A stretch of DNA of 64,000 bases from JAGOSA01 sp043718505 (GCA_043718505.1 JAYSVN010000005.1:1-64000); one strand, 5' to 3'. Counted from the stretch's first letter, positions 24,241 to 32,251 are shown. Notes: generated by a model not told the origin, from the letters alone. Numbers and translations are program-made.

Positions 24241-24307
24241 GGGTGACCGTATTGCACAGCAAACGGTCACCCTACTTATCAAAATCATAATTCCGATTGT
24301 GATTTTG
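24241..24307 (+). promoter_or_regulatory. Tandem hairpins before a small gene
   Basis: GGGTGACCGT (24241-24250) pairs perfectly with ACGGTCACCC (24263-24272), with an inner TTGC/GCAA. Next, 24280-24291 pairs with 24296-24307 over twelve pairs (one G-U) closed by a TCCG tetraloop. The first could end upstream transcription only weakly, as no T-run follows. A GTTCATTCACACTAAAA motif and the small gene at 24348 follow. The same order recurs at 24527. Confidence 0.55.
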
Positions 24308-24347
24308 CAGGTATATAAATGTTCATTCACACTAAAAACTATGGCAC

Positions 24348-24512
24348 ATGCAAAATAAACCCACACGTAAACAGTTAAGAGCACAAGCTAGGCAGATATT
24401 GAAGGAGAACGGATACAACTCAGACGGCAGCCCTAAAGGCAGCATGTCGAGCAGCCAATATTTTTTTGAGAAAAATATTATAGGCACACCGATGGGAAAC
24501 CGAATGCGGTGA
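24348..24512 (+). CDS. Small protein of 54 residues
   Basis: The frame begins MQNKPTRKQLRAQARQIL and contains a helical basic start, a Ser/Gly-rich middle (YNSDGSPKGSMSSSQ) and an FFEKNIIGTP end. Codon use and composition look like coding sequence, and it lies at the same place relative to the upstream hairpins and the TTCATTCACA motif as the gene at 24618. An overlapping ATG at 24341 gives only five codons. Function unknown; a product of antitoxin or phage-like size cannot be excluded. Confidence 0.5.
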   Translation: MQNKPTRKQLRAQARQILKENGYNSDGSPKGSMSSSQYFFEKNIIGTPMGNRMR

Positions 24513-24526
24513 TTTTCTTTTTTATT

Positions 24527-24588
24527 GGGTGACCTATCGTCACCCTGATTTTTGAGAACTTGATTTCGATCGAGTTTTCAAAATGAAA
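24527..24588 (+). promoter_or_regulatory. Tandem hairpins, second copy of module; covarying 45-nt element
   Basis: GGGTGAC/GTCACCC (24527-24533, 24539-24545) is followed by a 45-base element (24544-24588) folding as TTTTGAgAACT with AGTTtTCAAAA and a GAT/ATC top. It ends 30 bases before the ATG at 24618 and recurs at 25526 with compensatory changes. Confidence 0.65.
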
Positions 24589-24617
24589 TTGTTCATTCAC
24601 ATCTAAAAATATACATA

Positions 24618-24989
24618 ATGAAAACAAGAGAGAAGTTTAGTAAGGAGGAAGTGATTAACTTCATCAATCGTACAGCACCCAAGTTGGGTTGCGGTGACTT
24701 CACGTATTCTCCAAGTTTTCCTGAAGGGCATGATGATATTTGCCTGGTAACCCGTGCAGTTGAAAATGGTTACTCGTATGGCTACAGTATTATTTACCTG
24801 GTATGGAAAAACCTGAAAGGGGAGATGCAAAAGTATGAATTAGCGGATACACGAAGCACCAAAGATAACTTATATTACAAAAATCTGCGTGTCGAAGGTA
24901 GCAACATCAAATTCGACCTTGAAGTTTCCGGAACCTACAGCGGAAACCCAAGTAAAAAGGTAGTAAGTTTTGATATAAGTAAACTGTAA
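24618..24989 (+). CDS. Hypothetical protein
   Basis: A 123-residue soluble protein beginning MKTREKFSKEEVINFINR, then an aromatic-rich strand-forming core (GYSYGYSIIYLVWKNLKG) and a beta-rich end. No family recognised. It lies between hairpin elements and the next small gene, separated by 43 bases with a TCACTCACACCTAAA motif, so both could be on one transcript. Confidence 0.68.
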   Translation: MKTREKFSKEEVINFINRTAPKLGCGDFTYSPSFPEGHDDICLVTRAVENGYSYGYSIIYLVWKNLKGEMQKYELADTRSTKDNLYYKNLRVEGSNIKFDLEVSGTYSGNPSKKVVSFDISKL

Positions 24990-25032
24990 AAAATTAATCA
25001 CTCACACCTAAACTAAAAAATAATTACACCGC

Positions 25033-25404
25033 ATGAGTTTAACAGTAGTGCTGGTGCCCGAAGACGTAGCAGAAAAACTGCTCCAAGAAAAAGATTATGA
25101 AGTCAAAGTTGAAGGCTGGTCTCGCAAGAGAAAGCTTCATCTGAGAGGACAACGTCTTATCTTGGAAGTCGCCATGAAAGACTGCATGTGTAGTACCTGT
25201 ATCAGGCGTTTCGAATCTGTACTCTTTTCAATGAGAGACAGAAACGTTTCGTACGAAGCAGGATCTTGGGACGGAGATTGTTCGATTAAATTTCAGAATC
25301 CGGAAGGATTTGTAGAAGCTGAAATCTGCGATTTTCTTACTGAGCGAATAGGGCTGACGGTTTCGGGCATGAAAGAAGTCCAAACAGAAGAGAGCGAAGG
25401 ATAG
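25033..25404 (+). CDS. Hypothetical protein with CxCxxC
   Basis: A 123-residue protein. The centre has KDCMCSTCIRR, a tight cysteine cluster that could bind zinc, and the end is acidic (EVQTEESEG). The N-terminal half is strand-rich with basic patches (GWSRKRKLHLRGQRL). No family recognised. Upstream lies TCACTCACACCTAAACTAAAAA, the third instance of the motif found before its neighbours; no hairpin precedes this one. Confidence 0.66.
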   Translation: MSLTVVLVPEDVAEKLLQEKDYEVKVEGWSRKRKLHLRGQRLILEVAMKDCMCSTCIRRFESVLFSMRDRNVSYEAGSWDGDCSIKFQNPEGFVEAEICDFLTERIGLTVSGMKEVQTEESEG

Positions 25405-25525
25405 TACCTCTTGAATTTGGCTAAGCCGCAACCAGTTGGCTTGAAACTGAATCCTGTCGTGAGACGGTGAACTGGAAGTGCTCTGTAGAAACAGCAAGCA
25501 TGACTCCCGGGCGAGAGATATTCGT

Positions 25526-25570
25526 CCTGATTTTTCAGAACTGAACCAGGGTTGAGTTTTGAAAATGAAA
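25526..25570 (+). promoter_or_regulatory. 45-nt hairpin element, covarying copy
   Basis: Same length and layout as 24544-24588. Counting from the first C, pairs 11-36, 19-28 and 21-26 change from G-C to C-G, G-C to A-U and U-A to C-G, keeping every pair. It ends 27 bases before the ATG at 25598. The 120 bases before it (25405-25525) hold no gene that I can see. Confidence 0.65.
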
Positions 25571-25597
25571 AGTGTAGAGTACCTAAAATAATAAAAT

Positions 25598-25885
25598 ATG
25601 TTCCAAAAAGTTTCTATTAACCAACTCTTCTTATTTGAAGTTTGGGATACAAACGGATACATCGCTCCGGCTCCGGGAGCCTTCCGTAATAGTAAAGAAA
25701 AATGGAAAGCCACCGGTACATTTGGCGGTAAACCGTTTGAAGTATTGCTAGGCGAAGAGCATACCGGCAAAGATAAGATTGGTGCAGAGATACCTGTACC
25801 AACAAAAGACAGAACTGACTTCGAGATCTCTTTTATGAGAGGTGAAGAGAAAGATTCTATGTCTGGTACAACAAAGTATCTCTAG
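25598..25885 (+). CDS. Hypothetical small protein
   Basis: A 95-residue protein starting MFQKVSINQLFLFEVWDTNG, with alternating polar and hydrophobic stretches suggesting a small beta-barrel, and a charged tail. No signal peptide. No family recognised. It is preceded by the hairpin element and ended by a strong terminator, closing the cluster of small genes. Confidence 0.65.
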   Translation: MFQKVSINQLFLFEVWDTNGYIAPAPGAFRNSKEKWKATGTFGGKPFEVLLGEEHTGKDKIGAEIPVPTKDRTDFEISFMRGEEKDSMSGTTKYL

Positions 25886-25900
25886 TCTAGTCGGCCCAAT

Positions 25901-25934
25901 AAAAACCCCGGAATTTTCCGGGGTTTATTTTTTT
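25901..25934. terminator. Bidirectional terminator
   Basis: AAACCCCGGAA and TTCCGGGGTTT arms with T-runs, between convergent genes. Confidence 0.88.
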
Positions 25935-25939
25935 ACTAT

Positions 25940-26473
25940 TTAATTTTGTTCAGGCAAATGCTCTCCTTTCACATACATTTCGATTATCTCTTTACCTTTC
26001 TCGTAAAAGCCGTTTACGATTTCTTCGGCCTTTAATGCCAGATCTTTCCTGACAGTTGACTCGTCGAGCACGTATTTTTCATTCGCCTCTCTGATTTTGT
26101 CACTCACCCTTTTCCCAAGCTCATGAATCGCATTTTCGCCATGTCGCATTGGTTTTTCAGATTGAACGTCTTTAAAATTTTCGTCAGCCATTTTTACACT
26201 TTCATCGGCATACATAGTTGTAGATGCTTTGTATGCCTCAAGGTACGTAGCATTGTAAGCTTTAATTTTTCTATCTGCCTCGTCGATAAAGGCGCCCAAA
26301 TTTTTTTTATCTTCTTCACCAAGCGCACGAATGCGAGCATGGTATATCTCAGCATTAATTCCTTTTTTAGCAGTGGAAGACTGTATAAAAGCTTCAATTC
26401 CTTTATCTATCATTTCAAAGAGAAGCTTTTTTGATTCCTGAAGATAATCATTCAAATGTTTATCATTTTCCAT
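25940..26473 (-). CDS. Hypothetical helical protein
   Basis: A 177-residue, strongly charged, almost wholly helical protein (long Lys/Glu-rich amphipathic stretches), without signal peptide or transmembrane segment. It may form a coiled-coil bundle. No family recognised. Confidence 0.72.
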   Translation of the reverse strand: MENDKHLNDYLQESKKLLFEMIDKGIEAFIQSSTAKKGINAEIYHARIRALGEEDKKNLGAFIDEADRKIKAYNATYLEAYKASTTMYADESVKMADENFKDVQSEKPMRHGENAIHELGKRVSDKIREANEKYVLDESTVRKDLALKAEEIVNGFYEKGKEIIEMYVKGEHLPEQN

Positions 26474-26542
26474 TTCTATTTAGTTTAGATTTTCTATATT
26501 ATACTTAAAAAAGTAAATTAGTCAACTTATAATAAAAAGGCA

Positions 26543-26575
26543 AAAGAAAACCCTGCATAGCAGGGCTTTCTCTTT
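26543..26575 (-). terminator. Terminator of rny
   Basis: AAAACCCTGC and GCAGGGCTTT arms; on the minus strand a T-rich tail follows. Confidence 0.7.
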
Positions 26576-26587
26576 ATATTTTATTTT

Positions 26588-28108
26588 CTACCTCGCATAC
26601 TCCACAATCCTGTTCTCCCGTATCAATACAACTCGAATTTCACCAGGATATTTAAGATCTGCTTCAATTTTCTTGGCGATATCACGTGCCAGGTCTTTAG
26701 CCTGTAAATCAGTAATTTCAGCAGGGGAGACAAAGACGCGAATTTCGCGGCCGGCAGAGAGAGCGTATGATTTTTCGATGCCAGGGAAACTATTGGTTAC
26801 AGCTTCAAGATCAGCAAGACGCTTGAGATAATTTTCAACTGTATCGCGGCGTGCACCAGGACGACCACCGGAAATCATATCAGCTGTTTGAACGATTACA
26901 GCTTCGATCGAAGCATGCGGATAGTCATCATGGTGTGACTTCATAGCGTCGATCACACGCGGATCAGCACCGAACTTTTGCAAAATACGAATACCGATTT
27001 CGATGTGCGTACCCTGAACTTCATGGTCGAGCGCCTTACCAATGTCATGAACAAGAGCGCCGGCTTTAGCAATTTGCACATCAGCACCGAGCTCTTCAGC
27101 AAGCATGCCGGCAACGTGAGTCATTTCAATAGAGTGCTGCAACACATTTTGGCCGTAACTGGTGCGGAAGTATAAGCGACCGATGATAGCAACCAAGCGT
27201 GGATCAAAGTTAAAGATGCCGCATTCGTATACCGCCTGCTCACCTTTTTCTTTAATAATTTTATTAATATCAGCCTGAGCTTTTTCAACCATCTCTTCTA
27301 TCTTAGCTGGCTGGATACGTCCATCGAGAATGAGGTTTTCAAGAGCGACACGTGCAATCTGTCGGCGCACCGGATCATGAGCAGAGATAACAATCGTTCC
27401 CGGCGTATCATCAACAATTAATTCAACACCAGCGGACTTTTCGAAAGCGCGAATGTTGCGGCCCTCTTTGCCGATAATTTTGCCTTTGATTTCTTCATTC
27501 GGAATATTAACCGATGTTGTCATGAGCTCAGCAGCAACTGAACCGGAGAAACGTTGAATAACCGTAGCCAAAATATCTTTGGCGCGGCGTTCAAGTTTTT
27601 CTTCGCTATCAGTTTCGAGCTTCTGCATACGGATGAGCAAGTCTTCGGCTGAACGATCTTCGATTTTCTTCATGAGTTCACCACGGGCGTCTTCCTGCGA
27701 AAGGCGCGCTATTTGCGAAAGTTTCTCCATTTCTTCTGAGAGCATACTTTCAGCCTTCTCTTTTATTTTCTTAACTTCTTCACTGCGCTCCTTAATATTT
27801 TCTGATTCTTTATCTATTTCAGCTTGTCTGGCATCAAGCAATTCTTCTTTTTTAATCAATCGATCCTCTTTCTTTTTTTCATCCGCCAGTCTTTCAATTT
27901 CCCTGGCTTTTACTTCTTCTTCTTTTTCATCAGCTTTCTTCTTAGCTTCATCAACAATGCGTGTGGCCTCTTCTTTTGCCGACAGGAGAAGTTGTTTGAT
28001 TTGAATATCAACTGATCCTTTTTTCCCGAGCGCAATGATTAAGCGAAGATAGTAGCCGACGACAACCCCGACCGCTGCTGCGGCGAGAATGTATACCACT
28101 AAATTCAT
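26588..28108 (-). CDS. rny: Ribonuclease Y
   Basis: A 506-residue membrane-bound endoribonuclease that starts mRNA decay. Order is canonical: N-terminal transmembrane helix (about 4-26), long Glu/Lys coiled coil (40-190), KH domain (GKIIGKEGRNIRAFE) and HD domain with the metal pair in LVHDIGKALD. The frame opens at 28171, but the ATG at 28108 starts right before the membrane helix, as in other RNase Y proteins. It is the endonuclease counterpart of PNPase encoded at 1731. Confidence 0.96.
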   Translation of the reverse strand: MNLVVYILAAAAVGVVVGYYLRLIIALGKKGSVDIQIKQLLLSAKEEATRIVDEAKKKADEKEEEVKAREIERLADEKKKEDRLIKKEELLDARQAEIDKESENIKERSEEVKKIKEKAESMLSEEMEKLSQIARLSQEDARGELMKKIEDRSAEDLLIRMQKLETDSEEKLERRAKDILATVIQRFSGSVAAELMTTSVNIPNEEIKGKIIGKEGRNIRAFEKSAGVELIVDDTPGTIVISAHDPVRRQIARVALENLILDGRIQPAKIEEMVEKAQADINKIIKEKGEQAVYECGIFNFDPRLVAIIGRLYFRTSYGQNVLQHSIEMTHVAGMLAEELGADVQIAKAGALVHDIGKALDHEVQGTHIEIGIRILQKFGADPRVIDAMKSHHDDYPHASIEAVIVQTADMISGGRPGARRDTVENYLKRLADLEAVTNSFPGIEKSYALSAGREIRVFVSPAEITDLQAKDLARDIAKKIEADLKYPGEIRVVLIRENRIVEYAR

Positions 28109-28374
28109 AAAATTTTTATAGTCCTGAACGCTCCAAACCCGCCTCGGTTTTTTTGAGGCGTAGAGTATCAAATTTTTGAGAAATGACGCTTTGCATAGGA
28201 AAATTCTGGGACAAATTACATTTAATTACCAGACTAAAAATAGCATGAAATAGCGTCAGCCAGCAACAGGGGGAGTGAATATGATCTTTAAAATAGGCAA
28301 TTATCCGAGATAAATTGACAGATAGTTATATAAATTGTGAAGTTTTTGCTATCTTATTTACTATGCAAATTCGA

Positions 28375-28965
28375 TTATCTCTTTTTATCTTTCACAATCT
28401 CATCAATCAAGCCGTATTTCTTGGCTTCATCAGCTGACATGTAATTGTCACGATCAGAATCTTTTTCAACCTGAGAAAGTGGCTGACCGGTATTTTTGGA
28501 CAAAATTTTATTGAGCTTATCTTTGGTTCGCAAAATGTGTCGTGCAGCAATTTCAATATCAGAAGCCTGACCTTCGGCGCCACCCATGACTTGGTGAATC
28601 ATGACTTCAGCATTTGGCAAAGCAAATCTTTTTCCTTTTGCACCGGATGAAAGTAAAAACGAAGCAGCTGAAGCGGCGATACCAACGCAGATTGTAGAGA
28701 CGTCAGGCTTGATGTGATTCATGGTGTCATAAATAGCCATAGCTGAAGTCACTGATCCGCCAGGGGAGTTGATATAAAGTTTGATATCTTTTTTCGGGTC
28801 TTCGTTTTCCAGAAAGAGTAATTGAGCTATAACAATATTGGCGACATGATCATCAATAACACCGCCGAGGAAAATAATACGATCACGCAAGAGACGTGAG
28901 TAAATATCGTAGGCGCGCTCACCGAGGTTAGATTTTTCGATAACTGTTGGAATTAGGATAGACAT
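28375..28965 (-). CDS. clpP: ATP-dependent Clp protease proteolytic subunit
   Basis: A 196-residue serine protease subunit. The triad is visible: Ser99 in GIAASAASF (usual GQAASMGA; the residues after Ser differ), His124 in VMIHQ, Asp173 in SDRDNYMSA. INSPGG and the handle helix are typical. It forms tetradecamers with a Clp ATPase. tig lies upstream on the same strand but three plus-strand genes intervene, so they are not an operon. Confidence 0.95.
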   Translation of the reverse strand: MSILIPTVIEKSNLGERAYDIYSRLLRDRIIFLGGVIDDHVANIVIAQLLFLENEDPKKDIKLYINSPGGSVTSAMAIYDTMNHIKPDVSTICVGIAASAASFLLSSGAKGKRFALPNAEVMIHQVMGGAEGQASDIEIAARHILRTKDKLNKILSKNTGQPLSQVEKDSDRDNYMSADEAKKYGLIDEIVKDKKR

Positions 28966-29114
28966 AGGTTTTTACTATACGTGTTGTTAAATGGTTTGTA
29001 AACTTGGCAAAATATACCCGAAATAGCAGAATCAGTATAGCAGAGCGTACATGGTCGGTATAGCCCTGGCCTTTATCAATATTGAGCACTATTTTTAAAA
29101 TAAATTATAAATAT

Positions 29115-29630
29115 ATGACACACCTTCAAAAAATCTTTCTTGGACTAATCGCCGTACTGGCATTTGTAGTGATTGGTGCACCTCGTCAGGCTTCAGCTTG
29201 CACAGTGTCGCCTTGTTATCCTCAGTATCAGCAATATTCGCAATACCAATATTCACCTTGCAGTAATAATTGCTATTACCCTTACAATTATCAATACAAT
29301 CAATACCAAAACGTTCGTCCAGCTTGTAATTGCTACAATTATAACTACCATTACCCAACCAATACCGGATACTATCCGACAAACACTGGTTACAATGCAA
29401 CATCAACAGGTTATTATCCTACCAGCACGGGTTATTACCAAACTAGTACCGGACCCTATGCGACGAGTACCGGGTATTACCCAACATCTACTGGTTATTA
29501 CCCGACAAGCACCGGTTACTATGCTACGGCCGCGAGCGCCTACTCAACAAACTATAATTCCTATCCGTATAGTTACCAGAACGGCTATTCTGGATATTCA
29601 GGCTACTCTCCCTACTATAACTGGCGTTAA
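29115..29630 (+). CDS. Secreted Tyr/Ser/Thr/Gly-repeat protein
   Basis: A 171-residue low-complexity secreted protein. Residues 1-28 form a signal peptide (hydrophobic core FLGLIAVLAFVVIG, cleavage near ASA). After a Tyr/Gln/Cys-rich section the protein has about eight near-identical seven-residue units of the type TGYYPTS (YYPTSTGYYQTSTGPYATSTG and variants), mirrored by DNA repeats at 29370-29530. Cys residues early in the mature part could cross-link. The next gene carries the same YQTSTGPY motif. A structural surface or adhesive role is inferred. The ATG at 29115 was chosen because it begins the signal peptide. Confidence 0.78.
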   Translation: MTHLQKIFLGLIAVLAFVVIGAPRQASACTVSPCYPQYQQYSQYQYSPCSNNCYYPYNYQYNQYQNVRPACNCYNYNYHYPTNTGYYPTNTGYNATSTGYYPTSTGYYQTSTGPYATSTGYYPTSTGYYPTSTGYYATAASAYSTNYNSYPYSYQNGYSGYSGYSPYYNWR

Positions 29631-29663
29631 ATCCTTATAAATAAAGGTTAAAATACGCACCTA

Positions 29664-29692
29664 TTGACTTATGTGCGTATTTTTGCTATAAT
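29664..29692 (+). promoter_or_regulatory. Strong sigma70-type promoter
   Basis: TTGACT (29664-29669), 17 bases, TATAAT (29687-29692). Confidence 0.75.
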
Positions 29693-29727
29693 ACAGAAAA
29701 GATAAACTCATAACTAAAAACTAGCAA

Positions 29728-30090
29728 ATGAAAAAGACTCTTCTCTTCGTTTATGCCATCGGCATACTTATCGGCCTACAAGGCTGCGGATCTTTTAACG
29801 GCACTGTTCAGGGTACATATAGTAGTGATGGACAACAGGCATGTGCTCCCGCACTACAACAGTTTTATTGTCCACCCGGATACCAAACCAGTACTGGCCC
29901 TTATCAGACAGCTACCGGCGGCGATGGATCAGTCTGGAATAACGGCTGGAATGGTTCAGGTAGTGGAAACTCAAATGTTGGCCAAGGTCAAAATAACAGT
30001 TTCCAAAATAACAATCAGCAACAACCTCAGCCGGCCCAACAGGGTCAACCACGAACCAATCCGAGTTCAAATTCGCCCAGGAGAAAATAA
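29728..30090 (+). CDS. Lipoprotein with TSTG motif
   Basis: A 120-residue lipoprotein: signal peptide with lipobox LQGC (Cys20), then a mature part with CAPALQQFYCPPGYQTSTGPYQTATG, an Asn/Gly/Ser section (NNGWNGSGSGNSN) and a Gln/Pro-rich tail. The YQTSTGPY element is shared with the repeat protein encoded just upstream, so the two products may interact or share an evolutionary origin. Own promoter at 29664 and terminator at 30116. Confidence 0.75.
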   Translation: MKKTLLFVYAIGILIGLQGCGSFNGTVQGTYSSDGQQACAPALQQFYCPPGYQTSTGPYQTATGGDGSVWNNGWNGSGSGNSNVGQGQNNSFQNNNQQQPQPAQQGQPRTNPSSNSPRRK

Positions 30091-30115
30091 AAAAATAAGG
30101 TTTAGTGAATTAGTG

Positions 30116-30147
30116 CTCGCTTTCGTAACTGAAAGCGAGTTTTTTTA
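30116..30147 (+). terminator. Intrinsic terminator
   Basis: CTCGCTTTC, six-base loop, GAAAGCGAG, seven T. Confidence 0.88.
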
Positions 30148-30166
30148 TTATCTGTGCAAAACCTAC

Positions 30167-30195
30167 TTGACTCTTTTTGGCGACAGGATTATAGT
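30167..30195 (+). promoter_or_regulatory. Sigma70-type promoter
   Basis: TTGACT (30167-30172), 17 bases, TATAGT (30190-30195). Confidence 0.65.
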
Positions 30196-30246
30196 AGGTC
30201 CTCCAGTTAATTTCCGCAGTTCATTTAACAATCAAATAGCTACCAC

Positions 30247-30597
30247 ATGATCAAAGTAATTTTGATAGTATCCGAACTCTTTTATTGCCCGATTCGCGGA
30301 CACCCGGAATCCGACATGGCGCTCATCATTATTGACCACCCCTTAGAATCTTTTATTCCGAGGTTTAGAGACAATAATAGTAAGTCCTATGAAAACGGTA
30401 ATCTCAAAGGAGCACTTAGCGCGATCCCACTTGTAATGATTGATGCGAAAGATGCGCTACCTGCTTTGTCAGTAACAATGGCAATAGGACACTTTGAGGA
30501 ATCGGTTCTCTTTTTTCTACCGCCATGCGGGCGGTATCAATGCCTTGCGTTTCTTCCGAAACGAGGCGGCTCCCAATATCCAAGCGGCTTCACGTAG
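30247..30597 (+). CDS. Uncertain protein in a promoter-terminator unit
   Basis: A 116-codon frame (MIKVILIVSELFYCPIRG ... ALSVTMAIGHFEE) between a good promoter (30167) and a terminator (30612). The first 85 residues could be a small alpha/beta protein; the last 30 are odd and overlap two hairpins (TACCGCC/GGGCGGTA near 30520-30538 and CGTTT/GAAACG near 30548-30563). The transcript could equally be a noncoding RNA. Confidence 0.4.
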   Translation: MIKVILIVSELFYCPIRGHPESDMALIIIDHPLESFIPRFRDNNSKSYENGNLKGALSAIPLVMIDAKDALPALSVTMAIGHFEESVLFFLPPCGRYQCLAFLPKRGGSQYPSGFT

Positions 30598-30611
30598 CTG
30601 CGACCAACTTC

Positions 30612-30637
30612 AAACCCGTCACACGACGGGTTTTTTT
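30612..30637 (+). terminator. Intrinsic terminator
   Basis: AAACCCGTC, ACAC loop, GACGGGTTTTTTT. It also lies 21 bases past the end of tig on the other strand. Confidence 0.88.
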
Positions 30638-30657
30638 CTGCGTGATTATTCGTAAAA

Positions 30658-31707
30658 CTATTTCGCGTTCTTCTCCAAAAACTCAAACACAGCTTCATTA
30701 GTCATGACTTGCTCTATATATGCGATGGCGCGATTTTTATCGGCACCAGGGTAGCGCTCAACAAGAACTTCAGCTTCTTTTTCAATATCTTTTTCACTCG
30801 GCGTCAGACCTTCTTTTTTACCAATTTCAAAAAGAGCCAGTTCCATGGCCGCGCGCTTTTTGGCGTCGGGTAGAAAATCTTTTTTCATGTCATCTTCGGT
30901 TTTGCCTATGTGCTTTGAATATTCATCAAATTTCATTCCGGCGCGTTCAATTGTTTCGCGAAGCTGCATGAGCATTTTACTCATTTCTGATTCGACGAGA
31001 ATGTCAGGCACTTCAACTTTGGTTTCAGCAGCAATACGTTCAACAATTTTTGAACGATTCTTATCCTTATTCTCCATCCTCTTCTCGACTTTCAAATTAT
31101 CACGAAGCTTAACCCTAAATTCATCAACAGTTGCGAAAGCACCTAGTGTTTTTACAAATTCATCGGTAAGTTCAGGTAAATTTTCCTCTTTAATTTCATT
31201 GTGGTCATGCGCCTCATGAGGAACATTATCTTCATGCATTTTCTGGTGAGCGCGCATTTTTCTGATATCAAGAATTGCTTTCTCAAAATCTTCGTCTGTT
31301 ACTTCTTCGCTTTCGTCTTTCCATTCCTCTTTAGCAATTTTTTTATAGTCGGGAAGTGTAACTTCAGGCAGGACTGCTGTTTTGACGGTAAATTCAAGCG
31401 CATTACCGCGGGCGAGTTTAGTAATCATAACTTCAGGACGACCAATGACCGGAATTTTTTCTTCGGCTATAGTTTTTGGATACATGTCAGCAATAATAAG
31501 CTCAGCCATTTTTTCTAAAATAGCCATTTCGTGTAAATGCTTTCTGATGACTTCAGCCGGGGCTTTGCCTTTGCGGAAGCCGTCGACTTCAAGATCTTTT
31601 GATAGGAATTCGAGTGCTTCAGTTTCGCGGGTAACCCACACTTCAGCAGGCACTTCGAAAAGCATTTCTATCATTGATTTATCTAATTTGTTGGTTTTCT
31701 TTAACAT
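30658..31707 (-). CDS. tig: Trigger factor lacking the PPIase domain
   Basis: A 349-residue ribosome-associated chaperone (family length about 430). The N-terminal ribosome-binding domain has the signature GFRKGKAPAEVIRKH, followed by the LPEVTLPDYKKI junction. Where the FKBP-type prolyl isomerase should follow there is only a short His/Glu-rich linker (HQKMHEDNVPHEAHDHNE), then ELTDEFVKTLGAF starts the C-terminal substrate-binding arms. The frame opens at 31899, but the ATG at 31707 matches the family start. Confidence 0.93.
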   Translation of the reverse strand: MLKKTNKLDKSMIEMLFEVPAEVWVTRETEALEFLSKDLEVDGFRKGKAPAEVIRKHLHEMAILEKMAELIIADMYPKTIAEEKIPVIGRPEVMITKLARGNALEFTVKTAVLPEVTLPDYKKIAKEEWKDESEEVTDEDFEKAILDIRKMRAHQKMHEDNVPHEAHDHNEIKEENLPELTDEFVKTLGAFATVDEFRVKLRDNLKVEKRMENKDKNRSKIVERIAAETKVEVPDILVESEMSKMLMQLRETIERAGMKFDEYSKHIGKTEDDMKKDFLPDAKKRAAMELALFEIGKKEGLTPSEKDIEKEAEVLVERYPGADKNRAIAYIEQVMTNEAVFEFLEKNAK

Positions 31708-31756
31708 ACGCCACAGTGTAAGGGGGAGAAGGGGATTTGTCAAAAATAGTTCGGTT

Positions 31757-31784
31757 TTGACATTCCGTACGATCTGAGTAGTAT
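31757..31784 (+). promoter_or_regulatory. Sigma70-type promoter
   Basis: TTGACA (31757-31762), 16 bases, TAGTAT (31779-31784), divergent from tig. Confidence 0.55.
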
Positions 31785-31824
31785 GTGTAAGATAAGTACC
31801 TAAAAAATAAAATATCACTAAAAT

Positions 31825-32160
31825 ATGGAAAAAGTTCTTACAAAAACTCAGCAAACAGCTACAGCAAATGCTTTGGAGAAACTTATAAGCATGCCTCAAG
31901 TAAAAGATCTTATTCGTGATCTTGTCTTAGTACATAAACGAATTGCCGCACAAGAAAGTTATAGTCTCATTTTAAAAAAGAACGGCGTGCTGGTAAAAAA
32001 CCATTATTATATTGTATCTGGTTTTGATGAAGTTGGTGACAAAGTTCATGAAGAGAAAGATGACAATGAGAAAATTACTAAGGAAAAATTTATTGAAGTA
32101 ATTACTTTTTTTGATCTTGATGTTGAACAGATAAACTCAATACAAAAAAGACTTCAGTAA
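31825..32160 (+). CDS. Hypothetical protein
   Basis: A 111-residue charged protein: helical N-terminal half (EKLISMPQVKDLIRDLVLVHKRI), a small beta section (SLILKKNGVLVKNHYYIVSG) and an acidic helical end. No signal peptide. Own promoter and terminator. No family recognised. Confidence 0.68.
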   Translation: MEKVLTKTQQTATANALEKLISMPQVKDLIRDLVLVHKRIAAQESYSLILKKNGVLVKNHYYIVSGFDEVGDKVHEEKDDNEKITKEKFIEVITFFDLDVEQINSIQKRLQ

Positions 32161-32163
32161 AAT

Positions 32164-32192
32164 AAAGAGCGACCTTGCGGCCGCTCTTTTTT
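32164..32192. terminator. Bidirectional terminator
   Basis: AAAGAGCGACC, TTGC loop, GGCCGCTCTTTTTT, between convergent genes. Confidence 0.85.
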
Positions 32193-32251
32193 ATTTACAT
32201 ATTTCGCAAATATTTTGCAACCAAATAATCGAATGAGCTTAAATAATCGAA

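Noticed and set aside
24241..25570. Integron cassette array with attC sites
   Set aside because: Small genes separated by hairpins look similar, but the arms lack the RYYYAAC / GTTRRRY ends of attC and no integron integrase is present; hairpins precede rather than follow the genes.
29370..29530. Repeats in the Tyr-rich gene as a CRISPR array
   Set aside because: Units are 18-21 bases, in frame with the coding sequence and without unique spacers.
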